A stretch of DNA of 12,122 nt from Euperipatoides rowelli. Taxonomy: Eukaryota; Onychophora; Udeonychophora; Euonychophora; Peripatopsidae. The number at the start of each line of letters is the position of its first letter. Position 1 is the stretch's first letter. The notes below the pieces were generated by a model, which worked only from the letters and a program-made list of their open reading frames with translations, searched no databases and was not told the DNA's origin. Below, piece after piece: positions 7,298-12,122 of the stretch. The DNA is taken from the NCBI GenBank assembly GCA_003024985.2, contig PXIH01S0012770.1, one strand, 5' to 3'. Both the position numbers and the translations under genes were made by a program.

Positions 7298-7957
7298 TGA
7301 ACTTAAATCAGCTTTTCCTTTCCACGACGAATCAACATAATAAAATACAGATAATAACAATGGATTAGTTTTACCTTTGTAGGATGAAATTCTTTGCTGA
7401 TAAGTTAATAGTAGATTATTCTGAATTTTTGACTAATTACCTAGTGTCGATTATTCATCCACAAAAAACACTTATTAGTCTTTTTTTCCCTAGATTATAA
7501 ACCATTCTTAAGCAGATAATCCATCCATTGTTTTTTTTAAATGTAGATTGAGTAAGCTAGGAGTGAAGCCAATTAAAGTCTGCTGTCAGTCGAACCTGTA
7601 GGTACACTTTGCACAATATCGTACACTGAAATTTTTAATGTTAGTAAATTCTATCAAAGCATCACTTGTATTGGTAGATCATAATTCCAATTACTCAGTA
7701 TATTCTGAGTGGCTATCAAATTGTATTTTTTAATTGATATAAATAACATTATTGCGAGTGCACTAAACAATGTAACCGAACCCTAATTTTGGAGAATATT
7801 TGGCAAAGATCAAATCTTGTTTAAATGATCTGCCATTATGATAAATTACATATATGGAGAGGTCTATGTGTTTAATCTGCAAAGTCTATCTGGAAACTTG
7901 GGCCAGATATTTATTATTTTAACCAGCTTTTTATTTGTCATATTTCACAAACTGAAG
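7298..7957. other. AT-rich sequence, nothing recognised
   Basis: About 660 bp without a recognisable exon, repeat or RNA gene on either strand. Confidence 0.5.
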
Positions 7958-8006
7958 TCTAATATTACATATGGTACTGTTAGTTTGTAATATTAGAAAC
8001 TAACAG
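7958..8006. repeat. Two overlapping, mutually exclusive hairpins
   Basis: TCTAATATTACA (7958-7969) pairs perfectly with TGTAATATTAGA (7986-7997). CTGTTAGTTT (7977-7986) pairs perfectly with AAACTAACAG (7997-8006). The second pair uses the loop of the first and overlaps its arm by one base at each end, so only one fold can form fully at a time. Confidence 0.7.
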
Positions 8007-8308
8007 AATTATGTCCTAGGAACAAAACTAATTTGTATCTTTTTTACGATATGTAGACTTTTTACAAACGTCAAATAAGGTTTAGCAAAGCCAAAGTTGT
8101 TGAAAGGCTTGAATTTTCTCAAAATAGTAAATTTAAATATAAAATAGTACAATAATCAGTAGCCTAAGTAAAGAAATGAGAGAAAAAATCTGAAGCATAT
8201 AAATGAAAAATAGAGTAAAAGTTTTTTTTCTTTTAAAAATTTCATGCATTGAAGGTTTTGATAGCCTAGTCAGGGCCTAGCTTTAATATATATATTTTTT
8301 ATATTCAG
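8007..8308 (+). other. Intron sequence upstream of the LDLa exon
   Basis: This is AT-rich sequence leading to the splice acceptor at 8306-8308 (TTTTTTATATTCAG). Two TAGCCTA words (8160-8166 and 8262-8268) lie here. No other exon is recognisable. Confidence 0.6.
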
Positions 8309-8437
8309 GGCTAAAAAGTGCCACTTATTGCAAGAAGGATGAGGTCCATTGTTCCTCTAATGGCAAATGCATTCTTCAAAGCTGGCAGTGCAATGGCATC
8401 GTTGAATGTGAAAATGGAGAAGATGAAACCTGCAATG
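8309..8437 (+). CDS. Internal exon encoding one LDL-receptor class A repeat
   Basis: The 129-bp exon is bounded by an acceptor (ATATTCAG) and a donor (AATG|GTAAAT). Both boundaries are phase 1, so it can be gained, lost or duplicated without shifting the frame, as is usual for LDLa exons. The frame gives a complete LDLa module with six cysteines (Y-C, H-C, K-C, Q-C, E-C, T-C), expected to form three disulfides. It includes the signature C-N-G-I-V-E-C-E-N-G-E-D-E. The tryptophan before the fourth cysteine and the final D-E that help bind calcium are present. The usual aspartates of C-D-G and D-C are N and E, which are tolerated in some repeats. LDLa modules bind ligands in secreted proteins, lipoprotein receptors, proteases and some receptors; the parent gene cannot be named from one repeat. 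The next exon may be at 10922. Confidence 0.9.
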
Positions 8438-8528
8438 GTAAATATTATTTATGTACTATATTTTTATTGGCTCATTAAAAGACTATAAATAAATTGTGTC
8501 ACTAGAACCAAACTGTCCAATGTGCTCG

Positions 8529-8868
8529 CCAATTGCCAAAAATTTAGCTTAAATTTAAGAAAATTAAAGCTAAAAAATCAAATTTTGTCATTCCCTAAAA
8601 ATTAAGGAATAGCCTAAGAAAAGGAAGGATTTTAAAAAAAATTAAAAAAGCTTTTTTTAAAAAAAAAAAATCCTTTATTTAGCCTATTCTTAATTTTTAG
8701 GGCATGATGAATTTGGTTTTTTTAGCTTTAATTTTGTTGAATTTTAGCTTTTTGGGGCTCTATTTTGTGGTGAATTGATAAAAGTAGACAACCAAAAAAA
8801 AAAAAAACTAGCCTAATTAAATTATTAATTTTGGCTTTAAATTTGTTGAATTTTGGCGATTTTGAAAA
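8529..8868. repeat. Foldback repeat in the intron after the LDLa exon
   Basis: The left arm (about 8529-8650) is an imperfect reverse complement of 8651-8755. Matching landmarks are AAATTAAAGCTAAAAAATCA on the left and TTTTTTTAGCTTTAATTTTG on the right, and CCCTAAAAATTAAGGAAT on the left and ATTCTTAATTTTTAGGGC on the right. The centre is an AAGCTT palindrome at 8648-8653. The outer motif recurs at 8829-8868 (TTTGGCTTTAAATTTGTTG) in the same orientation as 8720-8755, so one arm is partly duplicated. It has no coding capacity and resembles a small foldback transposon. It lies about 90 bp after the splice donor and could form a strong hairpin in the pre-mRNA. Confidence 0.78.
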
Positions 8869-9564
8869 AAATGTTGGCCACACACATACACTAGAACATT
8901 ATAGCTAACTCTCGGTTAAGCAGGAATTATGTTCATGAAAATTGGTGTGTAAACCTGTTTGTGTAAATTTAACACACTTTTACCAGTTTTTTACTTTTGT
9001 GCAGTCGTTTTTATTACCTTTGTTGCTCTGAGAAAGGAGCCACATAATGCATAACACCTGCTTCAGAGTAAACCCTAGATGTGGTGATTTGAACGTGCTG
9101 CGATCAACTCTTGTTATCTGCTCTTTTGTCTTATTTAGTTTTTACACAAAAGCAAGGTGTTATAAAAGTCTTACATTAACATCATGACATCAGTCTTGCA
9201 TGTCTAAGAGTCTTCTGAGTTAGATGCCGCTGAGATTCTTCATATTTGGCTCTAGCGCCAAACACGCACTTCCAGAAAATAGTTTTTGCAGACTTTTCAA
9301 CCAAGACATACAGTATGTAGCCTACTATGTTTTAATTTCATATATTCTGATGTATTCTACTGGAGTGACCTCTTTGTATTTAAATGTTCTTTGACAGGCT
9401 AATGTTTGAGAAAGTTCTTCATTTAAAGTTCTTTTAAGCCAGTATTTTCTAGATGTGTATTATTATTTGGTGTGTTTGTGTCAACTACTGTAATATTTAC
9501 ATAATATCTACTTTACCAGTGAAAATCTATCCGTGATCTACTCTTTCAAAAATTCCACAGGAGA
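8869..9564. other. Intron sequence, nothing recognised
   Basis: About 700 bp of intron-like sequence. It includes a less AT-rich patch around 9030-9270 but no splice-bounded open frame that I can defend. Confidence 0.5.
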
Positions 9565-9584
9565 GGGGGGGGGGGAGGAAGGGG
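9565..9584 (+). repeat. G-rich tract (G11 plus GGAAGGGG)
   Basis: A run of 11 G is followed by AGGAAGGGG. This is simple purine sequence inside the intron. The C-rich patch near 12001-12030 is similar in composition on the opposite strand but not alignable. Confidence 0.8.
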
Positions 9585-9621
9585 TGTGCAAAAATTTTGT
9601 AGGTGTCCTTCCATGGTCGAT

Positions 9622-9636
9622 TACCCTAGTAGGGTA
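9622..9636. repeat. 15-bp perfect palindrome
   Basis: TACCCTA, a central G, and TAGGGTA form a perfect inverted repeat. No role is evident. Confidence 0.6.
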
Positions 9637-10921
9637 AGTGTAAAATATAAAAGAAGTTAATTGTCTGAAATGATAAATTATGGACAAATATTGTAATTTT
9701 GATTATTGACTTAAATTTCATTGTTTTTGTCTTTATACTTTGCTGTTATTTTTATTTTTGTAAATAAAGTGTTTAGCTATATATTAAAAAAATTTATATT
9801 AGTCTGTAGACTATACACTTGGGCTAGTCCATTACTCCTTAGAAACAAAGAACTTGTTAATTTCAATTGAATGTTTAACTTTGTAGACTTTAAAAAAAAA
9901 AAAAAATGGATATTATTTATCTTTTTTTTTTAATGAACAATTTTAATTATCAACAAATTGGTAATGATATGTAATACAAGATTTCTTTCAATAATTATCA
10001 TTATGGCAATTATTTTGTCCAAGAAAATGATTGATTTATAACATAAAAAATTTAATCTACCATACCACTTTCTAACTGAAAATTTCACAAGAAAACATTT
10101 CCTATTTGACCAGCACACATTTAATTTTAAATGCTCGTATCATTTTTTTTCCCTCGTGCATTTAAAGTTAATAACATGGTATCATCACTATTAAGAGCAG
10201 ATAGTTGTATAAATGTATATTATAACCTACAACTACCTGTATCTAATAAAAAATAATTATGTTAGTAAAAACATTATTTTAATTATTGATTTTTCAATGT
10301 TTTTTGAAAATTGGAACTTAAAGAAAATATACCGTATATTATTGGCGGTTTACCAAAATGCATCTGGCAATCGACCAGTATATCATGATCGATGTTATTG
10401 ACACTTTTGCATCTAATATATCATATATTTTAAAAATTAATACTTTAAAAAAAACAAAAAACAATTATTGTTGAAATTAAAAAAAAACATCGTTGGAAAT
10501 AAATATATAATAATTAAAAACACTAGTCAGATTTTCTTACTTTACAAAGAAAAGAAATCATGTTTAAAGGAAAGCTTGTTATGCAAACCAAATTCTAATT
10601 AGAAAATATTCAATTTGAACAGAAGTTAGTCTAATTTATGATTTATTCAATACAAACTTTAAATTTCAAATTCTGTTCAATTACAATTGAATCTGTGAAA
10701 TTAATGAAAATTTATAGAACTCGTGCGTTTTGAACCTGTCATGCTTCACATGCATTCTATTGTCGGGATAAGCAAATGCAAAATAGGTATATCATCTCAA
10801 TTAAACTTCAATAAGATCAATATATTACACAATATAATTTATTATTAGTATAATTTATTCAATTCATTACAGATGAGTTAAATATGTCTTCTTTACCCTA
10901 AGGATGTGAAGACATTTACAG
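9637..10921. other. Long AT-rich intron sequence
   Basis: Very AT-rich, with A and T runs (near 9891-9932 and 10446-10490). A short inverted repeat pairs CAATTTGAACAGAA (10611-10624) with TTCTGTTCAATT (10671-10682). Two 62-codon open frames here have biased, low-complexity composition and no splice context. A possible branch-site region (TTCTTTACCCTAAG, 10889-10902) precedes the candidate exon. Confidence 0.5.
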
Positions 10922-11035
10922 AAAGTATTACTAAGATAAAACCTAAAGAAATTTATAACATAATTAGTCCTCTATTGTACAATTTGACCATTGAAATCAT
11001 TGGGGAATTGATGAATCTACTGGTTCTAATAAAAG
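10922..11035 (+). CDS. Candidate second exon of the same gene (tentative)
   Basis: A frame open across this interval ends at a strong donor, AAAAG|GTAAGT, at 11035/11036. With the acceptor ATTTACAG at 10921, the exon is 114 bp and phase 1 at both ends, so it would join the LDLa exon in frame. The peptide includes S-I-T-K-I-K-P-K-E-I-Y-N-I and an N-L-T glycosylation sequon, and ends in a leucine-rich helical-looking stretch. A helical segment after an LDLa module recalls the start of GAIN-type regions in some adhesion receptors, but this is only an impression. An alternative acceptor at 10902 has a better pyrimidine tract but begins in phase 0, incompatible with direct joining to the LDLa exon. 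It may be a chance open frame. Confidence 0.35.
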
Positions 11036-12057
11036 GTAAGTTCAATTTGTTACAGTTTCTGGTGGAGATGCCTGAAATTATGAAATATTAAATTTGGAAG
11101 GAGGCAGAAGATCAGGAAAAGCAACAAAAATTTTTTTTAGCAAATTTTAAAATTTGTTTCTCTCTNCTTTGTCTAAGAGAATCCAGGTTAAAAAATGACA
11201 AGCTAGCTTCATAGCTGATGTATCTGTCTTTAAGAATAATTTTCATCACTTTTTTTTTTCTATACCTTTTAGTAAAATATTCTTAACTTCAATAAAAGAA
11301 AAGATTCTCATAAATCTTAGTTCACTCTTATTTATTTTTGAGGTTTATACTGGACATAATTTTTCTCTAAAATCACACATTCTCATTAGCCTACATTTTA
11401 TGTAACCATAAAAAAAAAAAAATCTCTATGAATTTAGCATTCAATATTATCTTTTCACATTAATTAAAAAAAAAATCACCTAAAAATCAATTTTTCCTGA
11501 AATCCATCAAAAATCTGTTAGGCTAACTTTTAACATAATGCATATATTAGACATTTAAGAAAATACAATTCAAGTATATATTCTTAGCCTAAATCAAATT
11601 TTTGTTTGGCAGGTAACTAAGAACTCTCAATATTATAATAAGTGCAACATATACAATACATCTATACAATTATAGTAACATTTGTAACTTACTAGACAGT
11701 CAATAATCAATCTCTGCAATTGCAAATTGTTGGTTGATTAATCTATGGTGCTTGAAGTAAACGCCTGTATTATGTAGAAGCAGTTTGAAGCACTTTTAGG
11801 ATTCACACAAGGAATGATGGAAATTTCGTGGAAACTGATAAACTTTATTAATAAATTATAATCTTTATTTATTTTTATTAAATTTAATTAAAGGAAACTT
11901 GTTTTGTCACAATTCTTGATACAATGATGGAGACTTCAGAGCATTCTTGAGCTAAAGTATCTTTATTTTTGTTTTAATTCATTAATATATTTTCAAAATT
12001 CCCCTATCCCTTGCCCCACCCCCTCCCTGCTGTTGGAAAAAATATGTTAGGCCATTC
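11036..12057. other. AT-rich sequence, nothing recognised
   Basis: Likely intron if the preceding exon is real. It has one undetermined base (N at 11166), a perfect 16-bp palindrome CAAATTTTAAAATTTG (11141-11156), TAGCCTA words at 11387-11393 and 11585-11591, and a C-rich patch at 12001-12030. No further exon is recognisable. Confidence 0.5.
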
Positions 12058-12122
12058 ATAGGGTTGCCATATTTCTAATTTCAAAATCCGGGTGTCGCAC
12101 AAAATTTTAGGGAGTAGCCCCC
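12058..12122 (+). repeat. Start of a dispersed repeat, cut by the window end (tentative)
   Basis: The last bases (ATAGGGTTGCCATATTTC, then AAAATCCGGGTGTCGCAC and a final C run) change abruptly in composition. They resemble the AGGGTTGCCA...TCCGGG type of terminus I associate with interspersed repeats in several animals. With only one end visible neither the family nor the orientation can be fixed. Confidence 0.3.

Noticed and set aside
9930-10401. Two 62-codon open frames in the AT-rich intron
   Set aside because: Their composition is dominated by Ile, Asn, Lys, Tyr and Leu as expected from AT-rich DNA, with no domain and no splice sites at their edges.
11141-11156. Perfect 16-bp palindrome CAAATTTTAAAATTTG as a binding site
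   Set aside because: Nearly pure A/T palindromes are expected in sequence this AT-rich, so it was mentioned only as part of the region.

Overview
This window looks like non-coding, repeat-rich DNA from an animal genome, most likely an invertebrate. It is strongly AT-rich, has no long open reading frames, and contains many homopolymer runs, a GT microsatellite and layers of decayed transposable elements. Its only clear coding sequence is one spliced exon encoding a single LDL-receptor class A (LDLa) repeat, a module typical of metazoan secreted and membrane proteins. I cannot name the species. The short words TAGCCTA and TAGGCCTA recur far more often than base composition predicts and may help place the lineage.

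Layout. Positions 151-490 form a long imperfect foldback element. Positions 790-1946 are a non-autonomous DNA transposon with 24-bp terminal inverted repeats, a TA target duplication and repeated GGGGTTGAATGGGACA-like motifs inside. It sits 4 bp before a decayed Ty1/copia LTR retrotransposon (1951-5985). That element has two LTRs of about 560 bp in direct orientation, with TG...CA ends. A 14-base primer-binding site perfectly complements the anticodon arm of initiator tRNA-Met. It keeps a protease remnant with a D-S-S-A motif. Most of gag and pol is missing. The interior also contains a pair of inverted ~175-bp repeats about 1.9 kb apart, and a GC-richer patch with a TATA box and two CACGTG E-boxes.

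From 5986 to 8308 there is little recognisable sequence: a weak decayed coding-like stretch, a fragment resembling the B box of a tRNA-derived SINE next to a G14 run, and two inverted-repeat structures. The LDLa exon is at 8309-8437 on the plus strand and is a symmetrical phase 1-1 exon. The following intron holds another foldback repeat (8529-8868), a G11 run and AT-rich DNA. A second, much less certain phase 1-1 exon candidate at 10922-11035 has a strong splice donor. The last ~65 bases start what looks like another dispersed repeat, cut off by the window edge.

If both exon calls are right, the window is part of a plus-strand gene for an extracellular or membrane protein, and repeat insertions have enlarged its introns. 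Whether 1-8308 is an intron or lies upstream of the gene cannot be decided here. I found no undescribed multi-gene system. The most informative signal is that the two LTRs, identical when the element inserted, now differ by short TAGGCC-type blocks at two separate places, hinting at how that word accumulates in this genome.
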